From Candidatus Endonucleibacter bathymodioli (GTDB lineage: Bacteria; Pseudomonadota; Gammaproteobacteria; Pseudomonadales; Endozoicomonadaceae), in contig JASXSV010000027.1 of NCBI GenBank assembly GCA_030674915.1, positions 1 to 33,657 of the forward strand: 33,657 nucleotides of DNA, in the 5' to 3' direction. How positions within the stretch are numbered: the first letter of the stretch is position 1; every line of letters starts with the position of its first letter. Of this stretch, positions 1 to 10,400 are shown in pieces. The position numbers and the translations under genes are program-made. The notes beneath the pieces were generated by a model. The model did not search any database and had not been told where the DNA came from. It saw only the letters and a program-made list of their open reading frames with translations.

Positions 1-165
1 AACATCGCCATGTGTATGGTCAGCTGCAACATAGATACGCTACCGCCCAAAGGTTGTGCCACTGTCTTTTGTTGGCAGTGGGCAGCATAGTCCTCGATAG
101 CTATAACTGAATTTTTGAGCGTAGAATGTAGAATAAATGTACTCTCTATGTAGTGTTTTGTCTAG
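1..165 (+). repeat. Left copy of terminal inverted repeat
   Basis: This stretch matches the reverse complement of the last ~157 bases of the window (33501-33657) with scattered substitutions and small indels. Shared blocks include CGCTACCGCCCAAAGGTTGT and AGTCCTCGATAGCTATAACT. The match stops at a CTAG (162-165) in this copy, and in the other copy an IS5-family element starts at the same CTAG. No convincing reading frame crosses it, so the identity of the repeat is unknown. It may continue beyond the window. Confidence 0.85.
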
Positions 166-843
166 AACAAGGAGAATTGAATGGCATTACAGGCTATGAG
201 TTGTCTGGATTCATTGCTCAACAGGAAGAAAGATTAATCATGCGGGGTTGTTGATTGCCCTTACTAGCCCTAATGGTCACTACTCGTAGGCTATGGTACG
301 TAAATTGAGTTGATTCTTCAGGCTTTATAATCACAAATAAGGGTTGACTATATGGCTGAAGGCAATAATGCCTTTTAGAGTATAAGGTAAAACGACAGTA
401 TATTTTATAATCCTACAACTAAGGATAGTAATAGTATGTCTATCCTCATTCTCCTTGACAGTATGAGCTTGCGGACTGCTGCCACACACCATAAGCATCT
501 ACTACGTGTAGGTTTATGGAGTTTCACACGGTGCTTACGCACACTACTGAGGTTTCCCTCGTTCCCACGCTCCTGCGTGGGAACGCGTACCTTGCTCACC
601 ATTGCCGCCAAACTTCGCAAAGCTCATTGCGTGGAAATATCGGCTTGTTTTAGTGTTGCGCTCAAACCACTGCCCATATGCATTACCACGCAGAGCGTGG
701 GAACGAGAAAATCAACCGGCGCGTTTTTTGCATCCGCGTTGAATTGCCCTGTTATACCTATTTTCTGGTTTCAGCCTTACTATAAACTATACCGCGTTCT
801 CTTTTACCAACAGTAATAACGTATATAACAATTTTGAGCTATT
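166..843. other. Non-coding stretch with a REP/MITE-like element
   Basis: No reading frame here looks like a protein. The longest frame (436-816 plus) runs through the palindromic element at 558-707 and owes its length to it. There is no credible ribosome binding site and no family resemblance. Apart from that element I see nothing recognisable. Confidence 0.6.
558..707. repeat. REP/MITE-like element with CTCGTTCCCACGCTC ends
   Basis: The element starts with CTCGTTCCCACGCTC and ends with the inverted copy GAGCGTGGGAACGAG. The left end also folds on itself: CGTTCCCACGC (560-570), a short loop, then GCGTGGGAACG (575-585). Palindromes of this type are scattered through many gammaproteobacterial genomes. 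The ~150 bp span with matching inverted ends suggests a non-autonomous mobile repeat. Only one copy is present in this window. Confidence 0.65.
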
Positions 844-1005
844 ATGACCAACCATAAATCCCCTTTCTTAGCATCAACTCATGATTACATGCTACCGAGG
901 CTTTATGCTAAACGCACAATTGAAACTTATATTTATTGGGTTTTAGTCGACCGTGAGCTTCGAAATAACATCAGTAGCGGACAGTTTGGGCGACCAATTT
1001 TCTAG
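844..1005 (+). pseudogene. Integron-type tyrosine integrase, N-terminal relic
   Basis: The frame starts at ATG 844 and stops at TAG 1003. Its first ~33 residues (KSPFLASTHDYM, then YAKRTIETYIYW) match the typical start of integron integrases and related XerC/D-type recombinases (SPFL..I...M..R.YS.RTI..Y..WI), which is the N-terminal SAM-like DNA-binding domain. From about residue 34 the similarity stops abruptly, and the remaining ~20 residues resemble nothing I know. The catalytic domain with its R-H-R-Y residues is absent from the downstream sequence, so this is a broken gene and not a functional recombinase. I saw no attI or attC site beside it. Confidence is moderate because the diagnostic region is short. 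Confidence 0.6.
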
Positions 1006-1073
1006 GTATAGCTATTCCTCTTCAATGAACTGGGGGTTTTTGACAGCTCGCACCCTCAATGAAATGCGTATAA
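1006..1073 (-). repeat. Partial ERIC-like element (degenerate)
   Basis: Read in the same direction as the copy at 23263-23380, the order is TATA, a GGGG run, TTTTTGACAGCTCGCACC, as in the distal half of the ERIC-like repeats found elsewhere in the window. The core with CCCATGAGC is missing. It lies in the tkt leader. The assignment rests on a short, degenerate match. Confidence 0.3.
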
Positions 1074-1202
1074 AGAAGTGCACACCACAATTCCGTGAAA
1101 GATAAGAGCTATTTTTCCTTGTTTTTTACTACTAATATAGATTACAAAAGAATAGAATGATGGTCGTTTTGAATTGATTGAATTTTCAGGAGTCTTGGTT
1201 TT

Positions 1203-3209
1203 ATGCCGTCTCGCCGTGACATCGCCAATGCTATTCGCGCCCTTAGTATGGACGCAGTTCAGAAAGCTAACTCTGGCCACCCTGGCGCACCTATGGGTAT
1301 GGCTGATATTGCAGAAGTTCTTTGGCGTGATTATCTAAACCATAACCCATCCAGCCCGAAGTGGGATAACCGTGACCGTTTTGTGTTGTCCAATGGCCAT
1401 GGCTCCATGCTGCTGTACTCATTGCTACACCTTTCCGGTTACGATTTATCCATTACTGATATCAAGAGCTTCCGCCAACTACATGCTAAAACAGCCGGCC
1501 ATCCTGAGTATGGTTATGCTCCAGGTATTGAAACCACAACCGGCCCGTTGGGGCAAGGCCTTGCAAATGCTGTGGGTATGGCTGTTGCTGAAAAAACTTT
1601 GGCAGATCAGTTTAACCGTGATGGTCACACCATTGTTGATCACAACACCTATGTCTTTTTGGGTGACGGCTGTCTAATGGAAGGCATTTCCCATGAGGTC
1701 TGCTCTTTGGCAGGAACCCTTGGGCTAGGTAAGCTAATTGCTTTTTATGATGACAATGGCATTTCGATTGACGGTGCTGTAACAGGATGGTTCACCGATA
1801 ATACTGTTATGCGCTTTGAAAGCTATAACTGGCATGTTGTTGCAGAAGTCGACGGCCATGATACTGCGGCCATCAAGACTGCAATTGAGCTAGCCTTGGC
1901 TGAACCTAATAGACCTACCCTTATTTGCTGCAAAACCGTTATTGGCTTTGGCTCTCCAAACAAAGGCGGTAAAGAAGACTGTCATGGTGCGCCTCTGGGG
2001 AATGAAGAAATAAAGTTAACCCGAGAGCGTTTAGGTTGGGGTCATGAGCCATTTTTTATTCCCCAAGATATTTACGAAGCATGGAGTGCTCGCAAGAAAG
2101 GAGCGATGGTAGAGTCTGCCTGGGATGAAAAATTTACGGCTTATAAAGCTGAGTATCCAGAGCTGGCAGCAGAGTATACACGTCGTATTTCCGGCGGCAT
2201 CCCTTCTGAATTTACTGAAAAAGCAACAACTTATATTAAGGAATGTCAAGATAAGGGCGAAAAAATTGCCAGTCGTAAAGCATCCCAGAATACTTTAAAC
2301 GCATACGGGCCCTTGCTACCAGAATTACTAGGAGGCTCCGCTGACCTTGCAGGCTCCAACCTAACTATCTGGAGTGGCTCAAAAGGCATTAATAAAGAAG
2401 ATGCCAGCGGTAACTATCTGTACTACGGTGTTCGAGAATTTGGTATGAGTGCAATAATGAACGGTATTGCTCTTCATGGAGGGTTTCTTCCCTATGGTGC
2501 GACTTTCCTAGTTTTCATGGAATATGCTTGCAATGCCTTGCGTATGGCTGCTCTGATGGGGCAGCGCAGCATCTTTGTTTACACTCATGATTCTATTGGT
2601 CTAGGGGAAGACGGTCCGACTCACCAGCCCGTTGAGCAACTGGCTAGTTTACGTATGACACCAAAAATGCACACTTGGCGCCCATGCGATACTGTAGAGT
2701 CAGCCGTAGCTTGGAAACATGCCATTGAACGGGCTGACGGCCCCACTGCTCTTATCTTTTCTCGTCAGGCTCTGCCTTGCATGAAGCGTGATGCCCAGCA
2801 ACTGTCAAATATTGCCCGTGGTGGCTATATCCTAAAAGATTGTAAAGACACACCAGAATTAATTCTGATAGCTACGGGTTCTGAAGTTGAACTCGCTATA
2901 AATGCCGCCGAGGAAATAGCCAAGAAAGGACGTAAAGTTCGTGTTGTATCTATGCCGTCTACGCAAGTCTTTGACGCCCAAGATGAAAAATACAAACAAA
3001 GTGTACTACCATTAGAAGTTTCTGCTCGTATTGCCATTGAAGCCGCTTTTGCGGACTTTTGGTATAAATATGTCGGTTTGGACGGTGGTGTTGTGGCAAT
3101 GACGACTTTTGGTGAGTCTGCCCCTGCAGATGACTTATTCCCTTACTTTGGATTTACTGTTGAGAATATCATTAGTGTTGCTGAAGAGTTGCTAGAGCGA
3201 TTAGAGTGA
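1203..3209 (+). CDS. tkt: Transketolase
   Basis: Transketolase moves two-carbon ketol units between sugar phosphates in the cytoplasmic pentose phosphate pathway, using thiamine diphosphate (TPP) and a divalent metal. The protein has 668 residues, which is full length for bacterial TktA. Visible hallmarks are the N-terminal [11 protein letters not shown] with its active-site His, NGHGSMLLY, the TPP/metal motif starting GDGCLMEG near residue 154, and the pyrimidine-domain motif [14 protein letters not shown] in the second half with the catalytic His in THQP. An AGGAG sits about 9 bases before the ATG, supporting this start. The tkt-metK neighbourhood is also seen in Pseudomonas. No epd/gapA or pgk follows here, and the leader contains repeat debris. 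Nothing in the protein looks damaged. Confidence 0.97.
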   Translation: MPSRRDIANAIRALSMDAVQKANSGHPGAPMGMADIAEVLWRDYLNHNPSSPKWDNRDRFVLSNGHGSMLLYSLLHLSGYDLSITDIKSFRQLHAKTAGHPEYGYAPGIETTTGPLGQGLANAVGMAVAEKTLADQFNRDGHTIVDHNTYVFLGDGCLMEGISHEVCSLAGTLGLGKLIAFYDDNGISIDGAVTGWFTDNTVMRFESYNWHVVAEVDGHDTAAIKTAIELALAEPNRPTLICCKTVIGFGSPNKGGKEDCHGAPLGNEEIKLTRERLGWGHEPFFIPQDIYEAWSARKKGAMVESAWDEKFTAYKAEYPELAAEYTRRISGGIPSEFTEKATTYIKECQDKGEKIASRKASQNTLNAYGPLLPELLGGSADLAGSNLTIWSGSKGINKEDASGNYLYYGVREFGMSAIMNGIALHGGFLPYGATFLVFMEYACNALRMAALMGQRSIFVYTHDSIGLGEDGPTHQPVEQLASLRMTPKMHTWRPCDTVESAVAWKHAIERADGPTALIFSRQALPCMKRDAQQLSNIARGGYILKDCKDTPELILIATGSEVELAINAAEEIAKKGRKVRVVSMPSTQVFDAQDEKYKQSVLPLEVSARIAIEAAFADFWYKYVGLDGGVVAMTTFGESAPADDLFPYFGFTVENIISVAEELLERLE

Positions 3210-3282
3210 ACAAGAGCGATAAGCAACCTAACACCTTCAGGCGCAAATAAAACCTGTATCTTGAATTTACTTGAGTATAAAT

Positions 3283-3421
3283 GAGACCTTTGCACGATCA
3301 ATGATTTTGTTCATTGGTGAGGCAAAAATGCACAAAAAGAGAGAGTTTATGTTTATAAATGATCGATTGAGTACGCTTTTAACAAATCCCGCGTGCAAAA
3401 GAACAATCGTGCAAACGTCTC
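3283..3421. mobile_element. MITE between tkt and metK
   Basis: A 139-bp segment has near-perfect terminal inverted repeats: GAGACCTTTGCACGAT at the left and the reverse complement GAGACGTTTGCACGAT at the right, with one mismatch in 16. It is flanked on both sides by the 5-bp direct repeat TAAAT (3278-3282 and 3422-3426). It encodes nothing. The end sequence resembles the region just before the decayed IS5-family transposase at 15682 (CCTTGCACAATCAATG), so that family may once have mobilised it. It ends about 30 bases before the metK start and so forms most of the metK leader. Confidence 0.75.
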
Positions 3422-3450
3422 TAAATATTTTTTGAGGAATAATAAGTACT

Positions 3451-4614
3451 ATGCCAGATCACTTGCTATTTACTTCTGAATCCGTATCAGAAGGCCATCC
3501 TGATAAAATTGCAGACCAAATTTCTGACGCGATTCTTGATTCAATTCTAAAAGATGATATAAACGCAAGAGTGGCCATTGAAACCTTGGTAAAAACAGGC
3601 ATGGTTATTGTCGCTGGCGAAGTTCGTACTAATACCTACGTAGATATAGAAGATGTGGTACGAAAAGTAGTTATTGATATTGGCTACAACCACAGTGACT
3701 TGGGCTTTGATGGTAACTGTATTGCGGTGTTAAACGCCATTGGTAAACAATCTGCTGACATTGCAATAGGCGTTGATGAAACAGCAGAACGAGAACAGGG
3801 GGCTGGAGACCAAGGATTGATGTTTGGTTATGCCACAAACGAAACCTCTGCTTTTATGCCCGCACCCATTCACTATGCTCATAAACTGGTGAAGCGTCAA
3901 GCCGAGCTCCGCAAGAATGGTACCCTGCCTTGGTTACGCCCCGATGCAAAGAGCCAAATAACTATGCGCTATAGCAGTTCCGGCAAGGTGGAATGTGTTG
4001 ACGCAGTAGTACTATCAACCCAGCACGACCCCGGGATTAGCCAAGCACAACTGCAGCACGAGGTGCTGGAGCATATTATCAAACCAGTCGTGCCTTCTGA
4101 TTGGTTACACCAAAATACCAAATACCACATTAACCCTACAGGCATTTTTGTTATTGGCGGACCAGTAAGTGACTGTGGCTTAACTGGTCGTAAAATCATC
4201 GTTGACACCTATGGCGGCATGGCTCGTCATGGTGGTGGAGCTTTCTCTGGTAAGGATCCATCCAAAGTGGATCGTTCCGCAGCTTATGCTGGACGATATG
4301 TTGCCAAAAACATTATCGCTGCAGGGTTAGCGGATCGCTGCGAAATTCAGATCTCCTATGCCATTGGCGTTTCGGAGCCAACATCTATTTCTATTAACAC
4401 CTTCAATACAGAAAAAATTAGTCATAAGCGAATTATTGAGCTAGTGCACGAGCATTTCGACCTTCGCCCTCGGGGCCTCATAAAAATGCTAAACCTAAAA
4501 CGCCCCACCTATCTCGCCACCGCCGCTTATGGTCACTTTGGTCGTGAAGAAGCCGAGTTTACTTGGGAACAAACGGACAAAGCTGACGCTTTGCGATTAG
4601 CAGCCCACGTTTAA
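3451..4614 (+). CDS. metK: S-adenosylmethionine synthetase
   Basis: MetK makes S-adenosylmethionine from methionine and ATP in the cytoplasm. The protein has 387 residues, the normal length. It shows the N-terminal signature [16 protein letters not shown] (residues ~16-31), the ATP-binding motif [12 protein letters not shown] near residue 118, and the glycine-rich P-loop-like motif [19 protein letters not shown] near residue 259 with its conserved Lys and Asp. A GAGGA about 10 bases upstream of the ATG supports the start. I saw no SAM riboswitch in the leader, where a MITE occupies most of the space. A small inverted repeat follows the stop codon. Confidence 0.97.
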   Translation: MPDHLLFTSESVSEGHPDKIADQISDAILDSILKDDINARVAIETLVKTGMVIVAGEVRTNTYVDIEDVVRKVVIDIGYNHSDLGFDGNCIAVLNAIGKQSADIAIGVDETAEREQGAGDQGLMFGYATNETSAFMPAPIHYAHKLVKRQAELRKNGTLPWLRPDAKSQITMRYSSSGKVECVDAVVLSTQHDPGISQAQLQHEVLEHIIKPVVPSDWLHQNTKYHINPTGIFVIGGPVSDCGLTGRKIIVDTYGGMARHGGGAFSGKDPSKVDRSAAYAGRYVAKNIIAAGLADRCEIQISYAIGVSEPTSISINTFNTEKISHKRIIELVHEHFDLRPRGLIKMLNLKRPTYLATAAYGHFGREEAEFTWEQTDKADALRLAAHV

Positions 4615-4619
4615 CCTTA

Positions 4620-4653
4620 CCCTCCATAATAAAAAACAGAACATATTGGAGGG
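4620..4653 (+). terminator. Inverted repeat after metK, possible terminator
   Basis: CCCTCCA (4620-4626) pairs with TGGAGGG (4647-4653) across a 20-base A-rich loop just after the metK stop. No clean T-run follows, so intrinsic termination is uncertain. Confidence 0.3.
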
Positions 4654-4764
4654 AGATCTTATTAGGTGCAAAACACGCTTAAAAGTCACACTACAATAGT
4701 CACAACAAATAAGCTTACATTAACCTCCCTTAACTATCTATTTTAAGGTTGCCCAAAGCCTCTA

Positions 4765-5493
4765 ATGAGAAACCCCAGAATCTTTACGCTGGCACCGTTA
4801 GCTGCAGGGTCAGTAATTAATTTACCCGAAAGCACTGCAATTCATGTAGGTAAAGTTTTGCGGATGAAACCAGATGAGCAGTTGATTCTCTTTAATAGCC
4901 AAGATGGTTCTTTTCAAGGAAAAATTGTTTCTACTTCTAACAAGCATGTCTCTGTACAACTTATCTCTTGGATTAAGAATAATAGTGAGTCTCCCTTACG
5001 CATTGAGCTTGGGCAAGTAATAAGCAAGGGAGAACGAATGGACTATGCTGTCCAGAAATCGACAGAAATGGGTATTGCTGAAATAACCCCCCTGTTTAGC
5101 CAACGATGCGAAGTTAAACTAAGTGCAGAGAGACAACAAAAAAGGCTAAAGCACTGGCAACAGATTGCTATTTGCGCCTGTGAGCAAAGTGGTAGGAATA
5201 AAGTCCCCACTATACTTCAGCCAATCACATTGTCTGAATGGATAAAAAATAGAAACACCAACCTAAACTTTATACTCCATCACCGTACTTCGAAAAAACT
5301 GAAAGACTATAATAAGCCTCAGTCAGTTTCTCTTTTAATTGGGCCTGAAGGAGGTCTTGCTCCAGATGAAATTCAGCAGGCTGAAGCCCATTACTTCAAC
5401 CCACTATCCCTTGGACCCAGAGTATTAAGGACAGAAACAGCCCCCATTGTAGCAGCAAGTATAATGCACTATTTATGGGGTGATTTTCTATAA
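4765..5493 (+). CDS. rsmE: 16S rRNA m3U1498 methyltransferase
   Basis: RsmE methylates N3 of U1498 in 16S rRNA of the small ribosomal subunit, using SAM. At 242 residues it has the usual length. The N-terminal PUA-like part begins MRNPRIFTLAPL. The C-terminal SPOUT domain has the knot motifs LLIGPEGGLAPDE (about residues 191-203) and LGPRVLRTETAPI (about 216-228), which bind SAM. Ribosome binding is weak here (TAAGG about 15 bases upstream). The gene ends 13 bases from the stop of the convergent permease gene. In Pseudomonas aeruginosa rsmE lies between the chp genes and bioA. Here the chp genes are still close but bioA is 25 kb away. Confidence 0.93.
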   Translation: MRNPRIFTLAPLAAGSVINLPESTAIHVGKVLRMKPDEQLILFNSQDGSFQGKIVSTSNKHVSVQLISWIKNNSESPLRIELGQVISKGERMDYAVQKSTEMGIAEITPLFSQRCEVKLSAERQQKRLKHWQQIAICACEQSGRNKVPTILQPITLSEWIKNRNTNLNFILHHRTSKKLKDYNKPQSVSLLIGPEGGLAPDEIQQAEAHYFNPLSLGPRVLRTETAPIVAASIMHYLWGDFL

Positions 5494-5506
5494 TGCCAGA
5501 TGCTCG

Positions 5507-6427
5507 TCAAGTACAATTAGAAGACTCCTTAGCCAGGCTATTTGAACGCCTAAAAAATCGTAATTCTTTCTGAGCAATATATAAAGACGCCATCACAATA
5601 ATTGAGGCCCCTAGCCAAAGTCTACCAGGAGGTATCTGATTGAAAAAAAACCAGCCTGCCAATACGTTCATGAGAAGCTTTGCGTGATCAAATGGTTGAA
5701 CATAAGAAGCGTCAGCTGACTCATAAGCTTTGACTACCGCCATTTGGGCTATTCCTGTGAGGAACCCTGCAGCAACTAAGAACAACCACTGCTGCCCATT
5801 GGGCCAATCAAGAACAGGGGCTGCCAAAATGGCATTAAATGGCGCAATTAAAACCAAAAGATAAAGGACGATAGTCGTAGAATCTTCTGTGCGTGATTGA
5901 TATTTCACCATCAAAGAATAACCGGCCCAGAAAACAGCGGCAATAACAGGAAGCAATGATGCCACGCTAAAGTCTTCTGTCCACGGCTCAACAATAATCA
6001 TAGCACCAAAAAAACCCACAACAGTTGCTCCCAAACGAGCAAGACCTATTGCTTCTCCAAGGAAAATACCTGAACCTATAGTAGCTATAAGAGGTGACAG
6101 CATTAACAATGCAATACCCTGCCAGATAGGAACAGGCCAGGAAAGAGCCCATAACCAGCATTGAACCCCCAGAACAGCAAACCCCACCCTTAGCAAATGC
6201 AACCAAGGCTGACGAGTATTTAGCAGGCGCCCTAACCCCTTTTTTATCATCCAGGGGAATAAAATGGCTACTGCTACCATATATTGAATAAATGCAACAC
6301 TGGGAGAAGGCATACCCAAGATATAACTAAGGTACTGTCCAATACTGTTAACGCCCGCAAATGCAATGCCTGCAATTAGCATCCACGTCGCACCAATAGC
6401 TGGTTTATGCAGCTTCACTAAACTCAT
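5507..6427 (-). CDS. DMT-superfamily (EamA) permease
   Basis: This is a membrane protein of 306 residues, almost entirely hydrophobic, with about ten predicted membrane segments arranged as two EamA halves. The second half begins around LPVIAAVFWAGYSLMVKYQSR. The size and the motif pattern (GITFAGVNSIGQYL-like first helix, PLIATIGSGIFLGEAIGLARLG at the end of the first half) match drug/metabolite transporters of the RhaT/YdcZ/S-adenosylmethionine-uptake type. The substrate cannot be told from the sequence. It is transcribed away from rsmE's strand. A TATAAT-like hexamer lies upstream on the minus strand (6561-6566), and a shortened ERIC-like repeat sits between it and the start codon. Confidence 0.85.
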   Translation of the reverse strand: MSLVKLHKPAIGATWMLIAGIAFAGVNSIGQYLSYILGMPSPSVAFIQYMVAVAILFPWMIKKGLGRLLNTRQPWLHLLRVGFAVLGVQCWLWALSWPVPIWQGIALLMLSPLIATIGSGIFLGEAIGLARLGATVVGFFGAMIIVEPWTEDFSVASLLPVIAAVFWAGYSLMVKYQSRTEDSTTIVLYLLVLIAPFNAILAAPVLDWPNGQQWLFLVAAGFLTGIAQMAVVKAYESADASYVQPFDHAKLLMNVLAGWFFFNQIPPGRLWLGASIIVMASLYIAQKELRFFRRSNSLAKESSNCT

Positions 6428-6447
6428 GTCTGTTCATTAGCTTATTC

Positions 6448-6503
6448 TATCCATTATCAATGGCGATGTGAGGCTGTTGACTGCTCTCACCTTCCATGGT
6501 AAC
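6448..6503 (-). repeat. Internally shortened ERIC-like element
   Basis: The order TATCC, GATGTGAGGCTGTTGAC, CTCTCACCTTCCATGGTAAC matches the two ends of the full copy at 23263-23380, with the central CCCATGAGC region missing. It lies immediately upstream of the permease start codon. The assignment depends on alignment to the other copies. Confidence 0.4.
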
Positions 6504-6538
6504 TGGTATGTTGCCGTGTAGGTGCGAGAAAAGAGAGG

Positions 6539-6553
6539 GAGAGCGTAGCTCTC
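6539..6553 (-). terminator. Perfect hairpin between chpC and permease gene
   Basis: GAGAGC-GTA-GCTCTC forms a perfect 6-bp stem. Read on the minus strand, downstream of chpC, it is followed by a pyrimidine-rich run (CCTCTCTTTTCTC). It could terminate the chemosensory operon, but the T-tract is imperfect. Confidence 0.3.
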
Positions 6554-6598
6554 ACAGCATATTATACATACTTCTGGATATAAAAATGACTCAACTAA

Positions 6599-7066
6599 TT
6601 AAAGAGCAGATAAATGTTCTTCCATCTCTTCTAAGTCAGGAATGACTGCAGATAATTCTCTAACAACAATTCTCGATGCTTCACCAGGACCTAAATCATC
6701 ACTGGATGGATGGATATCACCTCTAGTTAACACCAGTGACTGGGGCACGCCCTGAATAACCAAACCATAGAAACCGTACTTTGAGGTATCAGAAGTTTTG
6801 TTCATTATTGCTATTTTAGCAGTAGTAGCAAATTCCGTAAATCGATTCCGATTGAACCGCTCAAAAGAAACAAGAGGAACCGTCATTCCTCGCCAGTCAA
6901 TGGTACCCAGATACCAATCATCATTACCCGTGATATTGTCTGGCCTTAAGTATTCAATTACTTCTGCCAAACAAGCCAGCGGCAACAACAATGGTAGCTG
7001 CTGCATGGGAATCAACAAAGATTTTATCTCCTTTTCCCTAACGGCGGAGTCAATCATATCAGTCAC
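6599..7066 (-). CDS. chpC: ChpC-like CheW-domain protein
   Basis: This is a CheW-type scaffold protein of 155 residues. CheW domains link chemoreceptors to CheA-type kinases at the inner face of the membrane, and ChpC is an accessory CheW protein of the type IV pilus Chp system. The stretch LLPLACLAEVIEYL, then DWYLGTIDWRGMTVPLVSFE, is the typical CheW layout. The start is GTG at 7066. It overlaps the TGA stop of the decayed receiver-domain reading frame of chpA (7059-7061), so chpC was once translationally coupled to a longer chpA. The synteny with chpA and pilJ supports the name, though other CheW paralogues are possible. Confidence 0.75.
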   Translation of the reverse strand: MTDMIDSAVREKEIKSLLIPMQQLPLLLPLACLAEVIEYLRPDNITGNDDWYLGTIDWRGMTVPLVSFERFNRNRFTEFATTAKIAIMNKTSDTSKYGFYGLVIQGVPQSLVLTRGDIHPSSDDLGPGEASRIVVRELSAVIPDLEEMEEHLSAL

Positions 7067-7453
7067 CTGATGATGCTGTTAAAATTAGCGTCTTAATAGA
7101 TTTAATCAACGCAACTTTCTGAAAAGGTTTGCCAAAATATGCAATGATGCTGAAGGACTTTACTCAATTATGACGCTTTATGCCAGTACTGGATGTATCA
7201 TGTAAGAGGAAAACCATTTAGTGCCTCATCACTTATTATTACACTAAGAATTTCGAAACCATCTATTTTAGGCATTTAGGCATATTTACATCAAACGTCC
7301 TAAACCTTAACGTTTCTCACTATTTTTATTCATAGCTTCTACGCCATTGCTAGCACCATCAACACAGCATACATAACCAGAAAGCAGTTGGCCGATGACT
7401 TTACTAATGGCTATAGAGTCATCAACAACAAACACCAGTACGGTTTTTGGGAG
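7059..7453 (-). pseudogene. Decayed receiver (REC) domain once the C-terminus of ChpA
   Basis: Directly behind the chpA stop codon, in the same frame, the minus strand reads PKTVLVFVVDDSIAISKV and then GASNGVEAMNKN, the start of a CheY-like receiver with its acidic pair. Further on, in other frames, come the phosphoacceptor region (DVNMPK, then IDGFEIL) and the end YFGKPFQKVALIKSIKTLI with the conserved Lys-Pro. Several in-frame stops break it. An 8-bp tandem duplication (TTTAGGCA twice, 7267-7282) shifts the frame beside the phosphoacceptor motif. The last frame ends in TGA overlapping the chpC GTG. In Pseudomonas, ChpA carries such a domain at its C-terminus. Here it is no longer translated with the kinase. 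Confidence 0.85.
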
Positions 7454-10400
7454 TTAAACTACACTTGTTAGATCTGAACTTTCAGATCTCCTAGATAATT
7501 GTTCACTGTATTTTCTGATGATTTCCACAGGATCAATAAGAATAACAACCTGACCATCCCCAAGAATGGTAGTCCCAATCACACTTGTTACGTCATTAAA
7601 CTTAGCACCTAACGACTGGATAATAACCTCGCGCCTAGCAAAAACAGTGTCAACATGAATAGCTACGTTATCACCCCCACTCTTAGTAATGATAATAGGG
7701 CATTGTTGTAACTGAATACTAGTCTGTGGTAGGCCTAACAACCTCCCAAAGGAAATTAGCCGATACATTATGCCAGCATATTCAATAGCTTTTCCGTTAT
7801 AGCCATCCAGCACCTCTTTCTGGCTAAGCGTGATAAGGCCATCAATAAATTGCGCTGGAAAAGCATAAAGATTACCTCCCTCTTCAACCATCAATGCCTG
7901 CATTACTGATGGTCTAAAGGGTAGTTTAAGGCTAAAGCAAGCCCCCCTTCCAAACTTGCTTTCTATTTGAATACCCCCACCCAGCTTTCTAACCTCTTCA
8001 TTAACAGCATCAAGACCTCCGCCAAGACCAGCTGTTTGGGTGACTTCAGTGGATGTAAAAAACCCTGCGGTCATAATTAACTGGAGAAGAGTTTTGTTAT
8101 CCGGCCTTACATCAGTAGAAATCAGATCTTTTTCTATAGCTTTGTCCCTAATAGCCTGTAAATCAAAACCCTGACCATCATCACCGACCTTAATAGTGAT
8201 ATAACCACCTTGACAGGATAAATCCAGAAGCAGTTGTCCTGTTGCTGGCTTTCCTGCTTCCACTCTAGACTTGGGATCATCTTCTATGCCATGAATAATA
8301 GCATTACGCAATATACTCTCAATAGGAGCTACCACTTTATCTAGACGTGTTCTATCTATTTTAACGTCTGCATTCTTAATAATTAACTCAACGGGCTTAC
8401 CCAGTTCATGCCCCAACTGCTTTACTGTTTTTCGCAACCTAGGTATTAGATGCTTAAAGGAGACTTGGTGAAACTGCAAAAGCTGAGTCTGAAGCTGAGA
8501 CTGAGTTCTTGACTGTTGCAATAACAAAGCTTGAGTGACACGCCTTTTTCCATCCAGAGATCGATGAAGATCGGCAAAATCAGAAGCTGACTCCATAAGC
8601 CCACTGGAAAGCTGTGTTAATTCTGCGTCTCCGTCTGCTTCCAAAGGGACAAACTCAGTTTTTTGTTCCACTACGTCTTCAGTTGTTGAAAAGATTTGAG
8701 GGAATTTCTCAATATCCAAGAACCCTAACTGCTCCCTGAGACTGAAAATAGTGTTCTCCATCTCGCTCAGGTTTGATGTGATATCCAGCATCTGCTGCTC
8801 AACCTGAGAACTATGAACACTCGATTCATCAGTAAGATTAAGCATTTGCTCAATGGCCTCATTGGTAATCAGTACTCCTCCATCTACTGCACTAGAACGA
8901 AACGCCACATCATCATTAACTTTAGTCCGCAGAGAGGTAGACATATTGACGCCAGCATAATTTTCGTGCCCACTGTCTGGTGCCTGCTGCGGCAATACAT
9001 CTGTATTTTGTGTCGATTTTGGAAGTAAACTGCTAACTGGACTAATGCTGGATGTTCTTCCCAGATAATCAGGCAGGGACTGTTTTGAACAACCCACATG
9101 ACCAGCACTATCAGAGGAATTATTGACTTCTGTAATCCAACTCTCAAGCTGTACCACTAAGTGCTGAGCAGAAGGAGATGTTGCTCCGCGACTTATCGTC
9201 TGAATCATCGTATCCGCAAAGTCATGGGCTTGCTTCATTAGACTCAAAGGCACTTCCGATGATTCTATTCCGCCTGTAATAATGACACCATAGACACTCT
9301 CCAGAGCACCACAGAGATTACCAAACTCTTCAAATTCAGCCAACCCCGCACCACCTTTGAGCGTATGCAAATAACGCTGCATCTCGGTTACTGTCCCAGA
9401 ACCACCATCATGGCATGACCAACTATCAAAATCCTGAGCGCAATTTTTCAGAAGATCAGAAGCTTCTTCCAAAAATATATACCTAAGCTCCTGATCCTTA
9501 GACCTGCCATTACTAGTATTTTCATTCTGGACAATTACCTCATGCGCGCACTTCTCGCCCGATGATAATTCCTTATTTTTGAGCTTACGCCTATCCTCTA
9601 ATAACGACTCCAAGGATTTCTTTATCTCACTAAATATAGACTGGGGCGCTACGATAGCCTGTTTTGCAACCACCTGGTTTAAAAGACTCACTAAAGCATT
9701 AAACCCATCCCTAAGTGGCCCTAAAAGTAACTGGGGTAGAGACTTTTCATGGCGTCTCAGATAGTGACAAACATCAGTCAACACATTACAGAGCAACACC
9801 AAAGCCTCCAACTTTGCCTCACCGGCTCTATCAGAGAGTATTTTCAGTTCATTTTCAAAGAGTTTAAGCTCTTCTGACGAAATCACCTCAGTCCAGCGCA
9901 TCAAGTAACTGTCCGCGGAAAGCAATACTTCAATATCACTAAATAATACATAGGCCATCTCTGGCGATGACATTAAATCGACTACCTGCTCTTCGGCCTC
10001 AACCCCTATATCAATAACAGCTACCTCTGCAGCTTTGATACCCTCTAACTCTGCAGAATCAAAGAACCCGTCGCCTCTTGCAAGGTCGTCCGCCTGTTCC
10101 ATAAGTAGCAACACTTCAGGTGTCAACAGCTGATTATTAGATGCAAAATCCTTTGCTAAACCAGGAAGCGCCGCAATAACATTATTGAGCAAGGACACTA
10201 CACCGTTACTGTGCTTCACAGCACCAATTAACAACTGGCTTACCATGCTTCCAGACACTAACGCCAACTCCCCAATAACGTTAGCCCCAGACATCCTGGC
10301 ACAATTTTTCAATGTATTAAAAGAGCGATGTATAGCTTCCAAGGAGTCTTTATTCGAGGGCTGTTTAACCCAGCAGGAAATATTGATACTTAACTCCTGC

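Noticed and set aside
436..816. 126-residue plus-strand frame
   Set aside because: It runs through the palindromic repeat element, has no ribosome binding site, and its protein resembles translated REP sequence.
3210..3450. SAM riboswitch before metK
   Set aside because: No conserved SAM-riboswitch core was seen; the leader is mostly the MITE.
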